Source: Neopararhizobium haloflavum
GTDB lineage: Bacteria; Pseudomonadota; Alphaproteobacteria; Rhizobiales; Rhizobiaceae
DNA: 64,000 nucleotides
NCBI RefSeq assembly: GCF_002750855.1
Contig: NZ_NWUC01000001.1
Span: forward strand, 434,001-498,000
Reading direction: 5' to 3'
Part shown: piece after piece, positions 1-9,956 of the stretch
How the letters are laid out: each line of letters begins with the position of its first letter
Position numbering within the stretch: position 1 is the first letter of the stretch
Notes under the pieces: model-generated
Told to the model about the DNA's origin: nothing
Databases searched by the model: none
What the model saw: only the letters and a program-made list of their open reading frames with translations
Translations under genes and position numbers: made by a program

Positions 1-61
1 GTTTCCGCGCGTTCTTGTTGTTACTCGGGATCACGGCGCGGACCGTACCCTCTATCTGGAA

Positions 62-442
62 TTACTGTGCCGGTGCGGGCTCCGCGTCGGCAGGGGCTTC
101 CGTCGCCGGGGCGGCGTCGTCGGCAGGAGCGGCGTCATCGGCAGGCGCCGGAGCCTCTTCGGCCGGCGCGGCATCCGGCGCGGGCGCTGCATCGCCGCCA
201 CTGTCGGCAGGAGCCGTCACGTCGACATCAACGCCAGCTCCGCCTTCTCCGCCACCGCTGTTCATATAGAAGAACGCGGCTATGGCGACGACAACCACGA
301 GCAGGCCCGCGATGAACCAGCCGGAACCGCCGCCGCTGCTGCCGGTGTTGTTGGTCACGACGGTTTCGCGCGTATGGGTGTGAACCGGGTCCACCGGGCG
401 GGGCGGGGTGCTGGGGTCGTTGGGATCTCTGTGGTCAGCCAT
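62..442 (-). CDS. Single-pass membrane protein with acidic Ala/Pro-rich tail, function unknown
   Basis: I do not recognise a named family. The 126-residue product has a short hydrophilic N-terminus rich in Pro, Asp and Thr, one strongly hydrophobic segment at about residues 41-60 (GWFIAGLLVVVV...), and then a low-complexity tail of Ala, Pro, Asp and Glu with repeats of the type ADDAAPADDAAP. The start at 442 is chosen because AAGGAGG lies six bases upstream. A further in-frame start at 511 has no ribosome binding site. The tail is probably extracytoplasmic and disordered. Next upstream on the same strand is yjbQ, about 105 bp away. The gene is real by its ribosome binding site and membrane segment; its function is not inferable. 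Confidence 0.7.
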   Translation of the reverse strand: MADHRDPNDPSTPPRPVDPVHTHTRETVVTNNTGSSGGGSGWFIAGLLVVVVAIAAFFYMNSGGGEGGAGVDVDVTAPADSGGDAAPAPDAAPAEEAPAPADDAAPADDAAPATEAPADAEPAPAQ

Positions 443-547
443 CGCGGCCTCCTTGTTGCGTTGATCGGCAGATGAACGCGGAGCGCGCAGTAACGTTCCC
501 GTGAAGGTCAAGAGCCTGCTAAATGAGCATGTTTCGAAGCGACGGGC

Positions 548-958
548 TCAGTCCGACAGCGAAAGGATGACCTGACGGCTGTGTGGTCGGCTGCGGTGCT
601 CGAAAAGGTAGATTCCTTGCCACCTGCCGAGGAGCAGCCTGCCTGCTTCGATCGGAATGGTCAGCGCCGTTTGTGTCAATGCCGCCTTGATGTGCGCCGG
701 CATGTCATCGGGGCCTTCGGTCGTATGTGTGATCCAGGCCATGCCTTCAGGAACCAGTCGGGTGAAGAAGGTCTGAAGGTCGCGGCGAACGTCCGGATCG
801 GCGTTTTCCTGGATGAGCAGCGAGGCGGAGGTGTGACGGAGGAAGAGATGCACAAGCCCGCTGCTGTCCCGACCGTCCGCGACGAAGCGTGCGACATCGT
901 CGGTTACCTCATAGAGGCCCCCACCATTTGTCTCGATCTCGATCGTCGTGCGCTGCAT
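548..958 (-). CDS. YjbQ family protein (UPF0047, secondary thiamine-phosphate synthase-like)
   Basis: This 136-residue protein matches the YjbQ/UPF0047 family in length and in its two hallmark stretches, HTSASLLIQENADPDV near residue 45 and GRWQGIYLFEHR near the C-terminus. Family members are compact cytosolic trimers, and some have weak thiamine-phosphate synthase activity; the physiological role is unsettled. GGAGG lies six bases upstream of the ATG at 958, so this start is preferred over in-frame starts at 964 and 973. The gene follows the rpoD terminator on the same strand and is probably transcribed separately from rpoD. Confidence 0.85.
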   Translation of the reverse strand: MQRTTIEIETNGGGLYEVTDDVARFVADGRDSSGLVHLFLRHTSASLLIQENADPDVRRDLQTFFTRLVPEGMAWITHTTEGPDDMPAHIKAALTQTALTIPIEAGRLLLGRWQGIYLFEHRSRPHSRQVILSLSD

Positions 959-978
959 GGCCATCCTCCACACCGAAT

Positions 979-1010
979 GAAAAAGCCCGGCACGAGGCCG
1001 GGCTTTGTTT
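979..1010 (-). terminator. Rho-independent terminator of rpoD
   Basis: A ten-base-pair perfect stem (AAAGCCCGGC pairing with GCCGGGCTTT, loop ACGAG) lies 15 bp past the rpoD stop. Read on the minus strand the stem is followed by a run of T, as expected for an intrinsic terminator of rpoD. Confidence 0.85.
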
Positions 1011-1024
1011 GAATGATGGTCGCA

Positions 1025-3061
<2,037 letters not shown>

Positions 3062-3521
3062 ATGTCCTGATCACTTTCCCTGACGCCTGGATTTAGCGGT
3101 CTTCCGCGCCTGTCGTTCGTTCAGTCGCGCTCGGCCCGCAAATCAGCTTTGCGGCGGTTTAACGGTCCATCGTTTTCCAAGTGGTTGCGGCCTGCCGTGC
3201 CCGCGGGCAGACGGCCTTGATCGGCAAGCGTGACTGGTGACACGTCGCTGTAATATGATTTGCCTGGACCTCAAATGATGCCATCAGCAATGGTGATTCC
3301 CACAAATTCTACCGACGTCAAGGCTGGCACGGAAAAAACCGCGCCTTCAACGCAAATCACGAGCAAAACGAGTTGAGCCGCTTGCCGGCTCATTCTTCGG
3401 GCCACCGGTCGGCCCGGACCCTGGCCGACCGTCCAAGGATCACATTTAGGTTTCGAACGTCGTTCTGCAAGGCGCGGGATACCGCTTTCCCGCTCCCGTG
3501 GCAACTCGTGGCCCCGCGGCA
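3062..3521. other. Non-coding gap between dnaG and rpoD
   Basis: This 460-bp stretch has no convincing gene. A minus-strand frame (3271-3711) runs through it but overlaps dnaG out of frame and has no recognisable protein features. The gap should hold the rpoD promoter and 5' leader. I could not pick out a convincing -35/-10 pair by eye. Two inverted repeats are listed separately. Confidence 0.6.
3375..3431. repeat. Two inverted repeats in the dnaG-rpoD gap
   Basis: The first is GAGCCG (3375-3380) and CGGCTC (3386-3391) with a five-base loop. The second is a nine-base-pair perfect stem, CGGTCGGCC (3406-3414) and GGCCGACCG (3423-3431), with an eight-base loop. Neither is followed by a strong T-run. 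They could be a weak terminator for dnaG, an RNA-processing site or a protein-binding site. Confidence 0.5.
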
Positions 3522-5501
3522 TCATGCGCGCGCCGGTCCCTTGATCCGGCCGGAGAGGACCCCGAACCCGTCGATGATCGCGTGTTGCTGCTCGAGCCGG
3601 GTGATTTCGTCCTGAACCTGCTGCAAGCGCAGCATCAGAGCCGAAATCGATCCACCGTCGCCGTCTTCGGTCGCATCGGCCACCTCGCGCTCGATCTCCA
3701 GTCGCTGCCATCGAAGGGCCCGGGTGCGCTTGTGCAAAGACAGCGCCTGGAAATACCCCTCGCTCGCGTCCTCACGAACAGCTTCGGCCGTCGCCGTCCA
3801 TATTCGGGCATTGCGAATCTGCCGTTCCAGGGCTTCGACAAGTGGTGCGAACCCGGCCTGTGACAGCGATTCCAGCATCGTTTCCCGGTTCATGGCACTG
3901 CCGTCGGACGACGCGCCGAGCACTGCTGCCCAAAGGCGCGTCAATTCTCGGTTGTCGAATTCGATTGCGGCGATTTCGTCGAATTCCTCGACGATCAGTT
4001 CCGGATGATTGACGACGGTGAGCGCCAGCACGCTCTCGCGCAGAGCGGGCAGATCGGAAATGCCGCGCACGAGCGCCGACCGTGTCAGTCGATCGGACGC
4101 GGTGAACCGCTCCGATGCCGGGCCGAATGCGTTTTGCTGTGCACGCTTTCCACCGAAGCGCTGCTGGCCGTTGCGGTTGGCGGGCCGGTTGCCATAGGCC
4201 GTGGTAGCAGGGCGGAAGAAGGCCTGCATGCGTTCGCGCATATCCTGGGCGTAGTGGAACCGGACGCTCTCATCGCCGATCGCCGAAGTGATGCTCTTCA
4301 GGCGCGCCTCCAGTTCTGCGCGCCGCTCGGGCGTATCGAAGGTTCCGGCGCTGCTTTCGCGCTGCCAGATCATGTCGGCCAGCGGCCGGGCATTGGCGAG
4401 GATCTGGTCAAACGGCGCGCGTCCGTCATGGCGCACGAGGTCGTCGGGGTCCTTGCCCTCCGGCAGCAGAGCGAATCGAACGGAGCGACCGGGCTTGAGG
4501 GCAGGCAGTGCGAGATCTGCGGCCCGGTTGGCCGCTCGCCTGCCAGCTTCGTCGCCGTCGAAACTCAGCACCGGCATCGGCGTCATGCGCCACAGCAGTT
4601 CAAGCTGCATCTCGGTCAGCGCGGTGCCGAGCGGCGCAACGGCATTCTCGATGCCGGCCTGATACAGCGCAATGACGTCCATATAGCCTTCGACCGCGAC
4701 CACGGTGCCAGCTCCGTCGGCGCCCTGCGCGGCGCGGCGGGCGCGGGTGAAATTGTAAAGGACGTTGCTCTTGTGAAAGAGTTCGGTTTCGTTGGAATTG
4801 AGGTATTTGGCGGGTGCGTCCGGCGCCATTGCGCGACCGCCGAAGGCGATCAACTTCTCGCGCGACGACAGGATCGGGAACATGATGCGGTCGCGAAAGC
4901 GGTCGTAGGATACGGGAATGTCCGGGCCGTGAACGAGCAGGCCGCAGGCTTCCATCTGAGCCCGCTCCACGCCTTTCGAGGCCAGATATTCCTTGAGGCC
5001 GTTGCGGGCAGCCGGCGCATAGCCGAGGCGGAAGGTTTGAATCGTGCGGCCCGTGAGCCCGCGTTCTCTGAGATAAGCGCGCGCGGGGGCGCCCTCGCTG
5101 CGCTGAAGGCAATCTTCAAAATACGCCGTTGCCAATTCCATGACGTCGGTGAGGGTCGCCTGCTGGCGCTCGTGGCGCTCGGCCTGGGGATCGGGCGCCG
5201 GCATTGCCACACCGGCCAGATCGGCGACACGCTCCACGGCCTCGGGAAAGGAAAGACCCTCCAATTCCGTCAGAAATCGGAAATGGTCGCCGGAAACGCC
5301 GCATCCGAAGCAGTGGTAGCGGCCCTTGCGATCCTCGCAATGAAAACTCGGTGTCTTCTCGCCATGGAACGGACAGCAGGCCCACCAGTCCCCACGCCCG
5401 GCATTGGTCTTGCGCTTGTCCCACGATACGCGCGTGCCGATGACTTCGGAGATCGGCACGCGATCGCGGAGTTCGTCCAGGAAGTTGGGGGAAAAGCGCA
5501 T
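3522..5501 (-). CDS. dnaG: DNA primase DnaG
   Basis: The 659-residue product is the replicative primase, which makes RNA primers at the replication fork together with the DnaB helicase. The N-terminal CHC2 zinc-binding domain shows C43-P-F-H46 and C64-F-G-C67. The central Toprim domain shows VEGYMDVIALYQ and the SFDGDEAGRRAA acidic motif. A less conserved C-terminal helicase-interaction domain follows. The start MRFSPNFLDELRDR is the family-typical N-terminus, although its ribosome binding site is weak. It sits between a YqeY protein (146 bp upstream, with a terminator between) and rpoD, the conserved macromolecular-synthesis arrangement. Confidence 0.97.
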   Translation of the reverse strand: MRFSPNFLDELRDRVPISEVIGTRVSWDKRKTNAGRGDWWACCPFHGEKTPSFHCEDRKGRYHCFGCGVSGDHFRFLTELEGLSFPEAVERVADLAGVAMPAPDPQAERHERQQATLTDVMELATAYFEDCLQRSEGAPARAYLRERGLTGRTIQTFRLGYAPAARNGLKEYLASKGVERAQMEACGLLVHGPDIPVSYDRFRDRIMFPILSSREKLIAFGGRAMAPDAPAKYLNSNETELFHKSNVLYNFTRARRAAQGADGAGTVVAVEGYMDVIALYQAGIENAVAPLGTALTEMQLELLWRMTPMPVLSFDGDEAGRRAANRAADLALPALKPGRSVRFALLPEGKDPDDLVRHDGRAPFDQILANARPLADMIWQRESSAGTFDTPERRAELEARLKSITSAIGDESVRFHYAQDMRERMQAFFRPATTAYGNRPANRNGQQRFGGKRAQQNAFGPASERFTASDRLTRSALVRGISDLPALRESVLALTVVNHPELIVEEFDEIAAIEFDNRELTRLWAAVLGASSDGSAMNRETMLESLSQAGFAPLVEALERQIRNARIWTATAEAVREDASEGYFQALSLHKRTRALRWQRLEIEREVADATEDGDGGSISALMLRLQQVQDEITRLEQQHAIIDGFGVLSGRIKGPARA

Positions 5502-5593
5502 TGTCGGTGTCTCTCGTCACCCGTTCTTACCACGGTCGCCACGCCGAGCGCACGGAAACACCTGCCGCTATGCCCGATGTTCACAGCACCGAC

Positions 5594-5625
5594 GAAAAAA
5601 GGGCGACCCGCAAGGGGCGCCCTTA
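5594..5625 (-). terminator. Rho-independent terminator after the YqeY gene
   Basis: On the minus strand a stem of AAGGGCG and CGCCCTT, extendable by three more pairs with one bulge, is followed directly by a run of T. It lies just past the yqeY stop, so dnaG probably starts from its own promoter between about 5502 and 5594. Confidence 0.85.
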
Positions 5626-5647
5626 TCGGTCGTTAGAGGCGGCGCAG

Positions 5648-6097
5648 TTACCGCAACATGCCTTTGACCTTGCCCGATGCCTTGGAAAAATCCATCTGAC
5701 CGGCATAGCGTTCCTTCAGCATGTTCATGCATTTGCCCATGTCGCGCAGGCCATGGGCGCCTGTTTCGGCCACCACCGACGCGCACACCTGATCGACTTC
5801 GGCCTCGGACATCTGCGCCGGCAGGAATTGCTGAATAACGGTGATTTCCTCGCGCTCCTGCTCCGCAAGCTCGAGGCGACCCGCTTCCTCATAGATACGC
5901 GCTGATTCCTCGCGCTGCTTGATCATCTTGGCCAGGATCGCGTTGATATCGTCGTCGCCGACCGGATCCTTGCCGGCGCTGCGGTTGGCGATATCGCGAT
6001 CCTTGATCGCAGCCTGAATGAGCCGCACGGTGGAAACCTTGCGGCTGTCGCGGGATTTGAGGGCATCCTTCAACGATTGTGCGAGTTTCTCGCGCAT
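5648..6097 (-). CDS. GatB/YqeY domain protein
   Basis: This 149-residue protein is a stand-alone YqeY protein, related to the tRNA-binding tail domain of the GatB subunit of Asp/Glu-tRNA amidotransferase. Its role is not established; a link to tRNA amidation or stress has been proposed. Family features are the charged N-terminal helix (MREKLAQSLKDALKSRD), the EEITVIQQFLPAQMSEAEV segment, and a C-terminal small helical domain ending in ASGKVKGML. AGGAG lies nine bases upstream of the ATG at 6097. It is divergent from carA, the usual alphaproteobacterial arrangement. Confidence 0.93.
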   Translation of the reverse strand: MREKLAQSLKDALKSRDSRKVSTVRLIQAAIKDRDIANRSAGKDPVGDDDINAILAKMIKQREESARIYEEAGRLELAEQEREEITVIQQFLPAQMSEAEVDQVCASVVAETGAHGLRDMGKCMNMLKERYAGQMDFSKASGKVKGMLR

Positions 6098-6178
6098 CGC
6101 ATCTTACTCCTGGTTCGAGACCAGCACCCTTGCCCCGCATGCTCGATGCAGAATCTGGCAAAGGTGCAAAGCTTTGTT

Positions 6179-6206
6179 TTGTTTGTGTTTTTAATTCGTG
6201 TCTATT
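6179..6206 (+). promoter_or_regulatory. Candidate carA promoter
   Basis: TTGTTT at 6179-6184 and TCTATT at 6201-6206 are separated by 16 bases, in a locally AT-rich part of the yqeY-carA divergent gap. This would give a leader of about 175 nt. The match to the consensus is only moderate. The rest of the 289-bp gap shows nothing else I recognise. Confidence 0.3.
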
Positions 6207-6386
6207 AAGCCGAACTCATTGACCGGGCCGGGCCGATTGACTATTTTCCGGCTCGAACAGCCCGCACAGCCTACATCAATCAGGCCGCCTTTTGAAAGGT
6301 CGGCGTTCGGCAGCGCGCGGTCGACGACATTAAATGGCGTGTTCGGCCCCTGCATTCAAGTGGGCCCCGGCCAAGGGAAGACCTTG

Positions 6387-7607
6387 ATGAACGACAGCAA
6401 TACTCCAACACCCCCCCCCTGGACCACCGACAAGCCGACCGCCGTGATCGTGCTGGCTGACGGAACGGTCATCGAAGGAAAAGGTCTCGGCGCCGTCGGC
6501 GACGTGGTGGCCGAGATCTGCTTCAACACGGCGCTCACCGGCTACCAGGAAATCCTGACCGACCCGTCCTATCTCGGGCAGATCGTCACCTTCACCTTCC
6601 CCCACATCGGCAACATCGGTGCCAATGACGAGGATATCGAGGATCTGACACCGGCGTCGCGGCACGGTGCGGTCGGCGCGATTTTCAAGGCGGACATCAC
6701 GCAACCGTCCAACTATCGTTCAGCAACGCATCTCGACCAGTGGCTGAAGGGCCGGGGGATCATCGCGCTGAGCGGCATAGATACACGGGCGCTGACCGCA
6801 TGGATCCGGGAGAACGGCGCTCCCAACGCCGTGATCGCGCACGATCCGGGCGGTGTTTTCGACATCGAGGCGCTCAAGGCGAAGGCCAAGGCATGGCCGG
6901 GTCTGGTCGATCTCGATCTCGCAAAAGAGGCAAGTTCCGGCCAGTCTTCGCAGTGGACCGAAAAACCCTGGGTCTGGAACCAGGGATACGCTGCCTCCGG
7001 TGACGCGCCCGCCTACCACATCGTCGCGATCGATTTCGGCGTGAAGCGGAACATCCTGCGGCTCTTTTCAGGTCTCGGTGCCAAGGTTACCGTCGTGCCG
7101 GCGAATACCAGCGCGGACGATATTCTCGCCCTTCAGCCTGATGGCATATTCCTCTCCAACGGCCCGGGAGATCCGGCTGCGACGGGACGCTACGCGGTTT
7201 CGGTTCTGAAGACCTTGATGGAAACGGACATTCCGATCTTCGGCATTTGTCTCGGCCACCAGATCCTCGCGCTGGCACTCGGTGGACGCACCACGAAGAT
7301 GCATCAGGGTCATCATGGCGCGAACCATCCGGTGAAGGATCACACAACCGGCAAGGTCGAGATCGTTTCGATGAACCATGGTTTTGCCGTCGATGCGTCG
7401 TCGCTGCCGGATGGCGTCGAAGAAACGCATGTCTCGCTGTTCGACGGATCGAATTGCGGACTTGCGGTGAAGGGGCGACCGGTCTTCTCCGTTCAGCACC
7501 ACCCTGAGGCTTCGCCGGGCCCGCAGGACAGCCACTATCTTTTCCGTCGTTTCATGAACCTGGTACGGGCGCGCAAGGGCGAAGAGGCGCTCGCCGAGCG
7601 CGCCTGA
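6387..7607 (+). CDS. carA: Carbamoyl-phosphate synthase small subunit CarA
   Basis: CarA (406 residues) is the glutaminase subunit that passes ammonia to CarB for carbamoyl phosphate synthesis, feeding arginine and pyrimidine pathways. The N-terminal CPSase small-chain domain contains FNTALTGYQEILTDPSY. The C-terminal class I glutamine amidotransferase domain contains GICLGHQ with nucleophile C288 and the HHPEASPGP motif with the catalytic His and Glu. The ATG at 6387 has AAGGGAAG upstream. The frame is open back to 6198, but that extension has no family similarity. carB is not in the window, which is common in this group. Confidence 0.97.
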   Translation: MNDSNTPTPPPWTTDKPTAVIVLADGTVIEGKGLGAVGDVVAEICFNTALTGYQEILTDPSYLGQIVTFTFPHIGNIGANDEDIEDLTPASRHGAVGAIFKADITQPSNYRSATHLDQWLKGRGIIALSGIDTRALTAWIRENGAPNAVIAHDPGGVFDIEALKAKAKAWPGLVDLDLAKEASSGQSSQWTEKPWVWNQGYAASGDAPAYHIVAIDFGVKRNILRLFSGLGAKVTVVPANTSADDILALQPDGIFLSNGPGDPAATGRYAVSVLKTLMETDIPIFGICLGHQILALALGGRTTKMHQGHHGANHPVKDHTTGKVEIVSMNHGFAVDASSLPDGVEETHVSLFDGSNCGLAVKGRPVFSVQHHPEASPGPQDSHYLFRRFMNLVRARKGEEALAERA

Positions 7608-7618
7608 TCGGCGATCAG
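7604..7618. repeat. Small hairpin covering both convergent stop codons of carA and marR
   Basis: CTGATC (7604-7609) and GATCAG (7613-7618) form a six-base-pair stem with a three-base loop. The carA stop codon and the complementary stop of the convergent MarR gene both lie inside it. There is no T-run on either side, so it is at most a weak bidirectional transcription end. Confidence 0.4.
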
Positions 7619-8055
7619 AGAAGCCGGCCGAGTTCGCGGCGCAGATCGTCCGCGTTCTCAAGCGTGTTCTCGACCTCTTCGTGCGTCCGGCACCAGATGG
7701 GCAGCGCCTCGGCCAGAAGCGCGCGACCCGAAGCGGTCAGGTTCAGCCGGCGCGCACGCTTGTCGGATGGGTCGGGCGCGATCTGGAGCAGGCCGCGGCG
7801 CTCCAGCGGCTTGAGGCTCGCCGTCAGCGTCGTGCGGTCCATGGCGAGCAGTTCGGCCACGCTGCCGATCGTCGGCGGTTCAGGCCGGTTCAGCGCCATC
7901 AGGATCGAGAACTGACCGTTTGTCAGGTCAAGCGGGCGGAACGCCTCATCGAAAAGACGCGCCAGACGGCGGGCCGCGCGTTGGGTGTGAAGGCAAAGGC
8001 ACGCGTCGCGCACCATCATCGTCGCCGAATACGGCGTGGCTTCGGACTTTGACAT
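7615..8055 (-). CDS. MarR family transcriptional regulator
   Basis: This 146-residue protein has the MarR winged-helix layout: an N-terminal dimerisation helix (CLCLHTQRAARRLARLFDEAF), the helix-turn-helix TIGSVAELLAMDRTTLTASLKPLERRGLL, and the wing DPSDKRARRLNLTASGRALL. MarR proteins are dimeric repressors that often release DNA on binding a phenolic or oxidised ligand. It is divergent from the Asp-box propeller gene at 8153, and a perfect palindrome lies between them, so it probably controls itself and that operon. No ribosome binding site precedes the ATG at 8055, which suggests a leaderless mRNA. The ligand is unknown. Confidence 0.92.
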   Translation of the reverse strand: MSKSEATPYSATMMVRDACLCLHTQRAARRLARLFDEAFRPLDLTNGQFSILMALNRPEPPTIGSVAELLAMDRTTLTASLKPLERRGLLQIAPDPSDKRARRLNLTASGRALLAEALPIWCRTHEEVENTLENADDLRRELGRLL

Positions 8056-8061
8056 CGAACC

Positions 8062-8090
8062 ATAATGTTGATATCAACTCATTTTGTCCA
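8062..8090 (-). promoter_or_regulatory. marR promoter with a MarR-type operator in its spacer
   Basis: On the minus strand TGGACA (8090-8085) and CATTAT (8067-8062) are 17 bases apart. The spacer contains most of a 12-bp perfect palindrome, GTTGATATCAAC (8067-8078). Transcription would start at or next to the ATG at 8055. A dimeric MarR bound here would block its own promoter and probably affect the divergent operon beginning at 8153. Confidence 0.55.
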
Positions 8091-8152
8091 GCTGTGGTAA
8101 GGGCGCTGCGCGGTGATGTCGCATGCGCCGGCCTGAGGGAGAGAGTGTCACG

Positions 8153-9232
8153 ATGGCCAAGGTTCTCGTTCTGCTCGGCACCAAGAAGGGTGCATTCATT
8201 CTTCAAGCCGATGAGAACCGTTCGAACTGGCGCCTCAGTGGGCCGCATTGCGATACCTGGCCGATACAGCACGTCATCGGCGACGAGGAAACCGGCGTCA
8301 TCTATGGCGGCGGCGGCAATGAATGGTTCGGTCCCGCCGTCTGGCGATCAGAGGACACCGGATCAAGCTGGCGTCACTCGAGCCAGGGTCTCGCCTATCC
8401 CGAGGGCAAGGATCCGGTGAAATCGGTCTGGAGCCTCGCCCGCGGCCAAGACGCGCTCTATGCCGGCGTGGAGCCCGCAGGTCTCTTCAAAAGCACCGAT
8501 GACGGTCAGACATGGGAGCACATCGATGGTTTGCAGAACCATCCAACGCGGGAGCGCTGGATGCCGGGCGGAGCGGGCCTCATACTCCATTCTCTGCTCA
8601 TTGACCGGAAGGACGAAAGTGCGATCTGGGTCGGGATCTCCGCGGCGGGCGTTTTCCATTCCTCAGACGGCGGAAAGAGCTGGGACGCGCGCAATCGCGG
8701 CACGCGGGCCGATTTCCTGCCGGAAGACCAGCGCTACCCCGAATTCGGTCAATGCGTGCACAGCCTTGTCATGGCGGGCGACGGGTCGGGACGTCTTTAT
8801 CAGCAGAACCATTGCGGGATGTATCGGAGTGACGATGGCGGCCTGAAATGGGAAAGCATAGAGGATGGCCTGCCTTCCAGTTTCGGGTTTCCGGCAGCGA
8901 GTCATCCGCGCGACGGGGAGACGCTGTACCTGATACCGCTCAACGGCGATTCGGCCGGTCGCTACATGCCGGATGGCAAAGCCGCGGTCTGGCGCACGCG
9001 CGACGGCGGCCAAAGCTGGCAGGATTTGCGCGCGGGTCTCCCGCAAGACAACGTCTTCTTCAACGTGTTGCGTCAGGCAATGGCGACCGATCGCATGGAT
9101 CCCGCCGGCGTCTATTTCGGCACCGCATCGGGGGCGCTCTATGCCAGCGCAGACGAGGGTGACAGCTGGACGCTCATCGCCGAGCATCTGCCATCCATCC
9201 TTTCCGTCGAGACGATGGTCGTGAACGATTGA
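8153..9232 (+). CDS. Cytosolic Asp-box (BNR/sialidase-like) beta-propeller protein
   Basis: This 359-residue protein carries six Asp-box motifs of the type S-x-D-x-G-x-x-W: SEDTGSSW, STDDGQTW, SSDGGKSW, SDDGGLKW, TRDGGQSW and SADEGDSW. Evenly spaced Asp boxes mark beta-propellers of the sialidase/VPS10/WD40-like superfamily. Databases usually call such proteins exo-alpha-sialidase, but I see no signal peptide and no clear sialidase catalytic set (arginine triad), so enzyme activity is not supported. GAGGGAGAG precedes the ATG at 8153. The MoaD/ThiS-like gene starts 10 bp after the stop, so the two are probably one operon opposite the MarR gene. Confidence 0.85.
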   Translation: MAKVLVLLGTKKGAFILQADENRSNWRLSGPHCDTWPIQHVIGDEETGVIYGGGGNEWFGPAVWRSEDTGSSWRHSSQGLAYPEGKDPVKSVWSLARGQDALYAGVEPAGLFKSTDDGQTWEHIDGLQNHPTRERWMPGGAGLILHSLLIDRKDESAIWVGISAAGVFHSSDGGKSWDARNRGTRADFLPEDQRYPEFGQCVHSLVMAGDGSGRLYQQNHCGMYRSDDGGLKWESIEDGLPSSFGFPAASHPRDGETLYLIPLNGDSAGRYMPDGKAAVWRTRDGGQSWQDLRAGLPQDNVFFNVLRQAMATDRMDPAGVYFGTASGALYASADEGDSWTLIAEHLPSILSVETMVVND

Positions 9233-9242
9233 AGGCCGCCCG

Positions 9243-9536
9243 ATGCCTCAGGAACGTTTGGCCCCTGAACAGAGTGTGACCGTCAAGTTGCCGGCGGTGC
9301 TCGTCGACCTCTTCCCCGGCTCGGAACGGGTCGTGTGCGTTGAAGCAACGACAGTCGGCGAGATGATCGATGCGCTCGACCGTCGATGGCCGGGGATGGC
9401 TGACCGGATCCGGGATTCACGGCCTGCGGTGCGCAAGCACATAAACATCTTCGTGGAAGGCGCGCGAAGCAGCCTTTCAACGCCGCTTCGCGCGGGCAGC
9501 ACTGTCTTCGTCATCACCGCCATCAGCGGCGGCTGA
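9243..9536 (+). CDS. MoaD/ThiS-like beta-grasp protein ending in Gly-Gly
   Basis: The 97-residue product has the pattern of the MoaD/ThiS ubiquitin-like fold: VTVKLPAVLVDLF, VGEMIDALDRRWPGM, HINIFVEG and a final VFVITAISGG. In MoaD and ThiS the terminal glycine is adenylated by an E1-like enzyme and carries sulfur as a thiocarboxylate; some relatives are conjugated to proteins. No E1-like (MoeB/ThiF), MoaE or ThiG partner is encoded nearby, so this is probably not the housekeeping MoaD or ThiS. It follows the Asp-box propeller gene by 10 bp, and a functional link between the two is an inference from this pairing. Confidence 0.85.
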   Translation: MPQERLAPEQSVTVKLPAVLVDLFPGSERVVCVEATTVGEMIDALDRRWPGMADRIRDSRPAVRKHINIFVEGARSSLSTPLRAGSTVFVITAISGG

Positions 9537-9545
9537 GACATGCCA

Positions 9546-9830
9546 TCAGACGTGCAGGCGAATCCGTTCGTAGTGCAATTCGGCCATCTCGCGCTCGACT
9601 TCCGTCAGGAACGCGCCGACAGCTTCATCCTGCTCGTCTTCACTGAGGCCGAGCGCCGCGAGCTCGGCGAACTTTTCCTGAGCAAGCGTGTGACGGTACC
9701 TGTTGGCTGCGGCAGCAGTGCGGCTTCTCAACAGCTTGGCCGCGGCGACACGGACCGCGCCCGACCGACGATGGAGTGGAAAGACGACCACCTGTCCTGA
9801 TGCATCCGCAACCGCATTCAAATTACTCAT
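9546..9830 (-). CDS. DUF6074 family protein
   Basis: This small protein of 94 residues contains the pattern VVVFPLHRRSGAVRVAAAKLL and the later HYERIRLHV seen in the rhizobial DUF6074 family, whose function is unknown. The start is uncertain: ATG codons at 9830, 9860 and 9884 are all in frame and none has a good ribosome binding site. I chose 9830 because the conserved part begins right after it. It is convergent with the MoaD-like gene (9-bp gap) and lies downstream of cysQ on the same strand. Confidence 0.65.
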   Translation of the reverse strand: MSNLNAVADASGQVVVFPLHRRSGAVRVAAAKLLRSRTAAAANRYRHTLAQEKFAELAALGLSEDEQDEAVGAFLTEVEREMAELHYERIRLHV

Positions 9831-9956
9831 GATATGTACCGCCCGCTTTTCATTCGCCATGAGCCGGTTCTCGACCGGCATCATGCACCCCACGCTCAAT
9901 CGCGAATCGTTTCCGATCCATAAAGACGACAGTGATGGCACGAGGTTTACGGTTGG

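Noticed and set aside
3271..3711. Minus-strand frame across the dnaG-rpoD gap
   Set aside because: It overlaps dnaG out of frame, is Arg-rich in that part, and has no ribosome binding site, so no gene is called.
4005..5636. A 543-codon open frame on the plus strand
   Set aside because: It is antisense to dnaG, which carries its zinc finger and Toprim motifs on the other strand.
8153..9232. Secreted exo-alpha-sialidase
   Set aside because: Asp boxes alone do not make a sialidase. No signal peptide and no clear catalytic arginine triad were seen, so only the fold is claimed.
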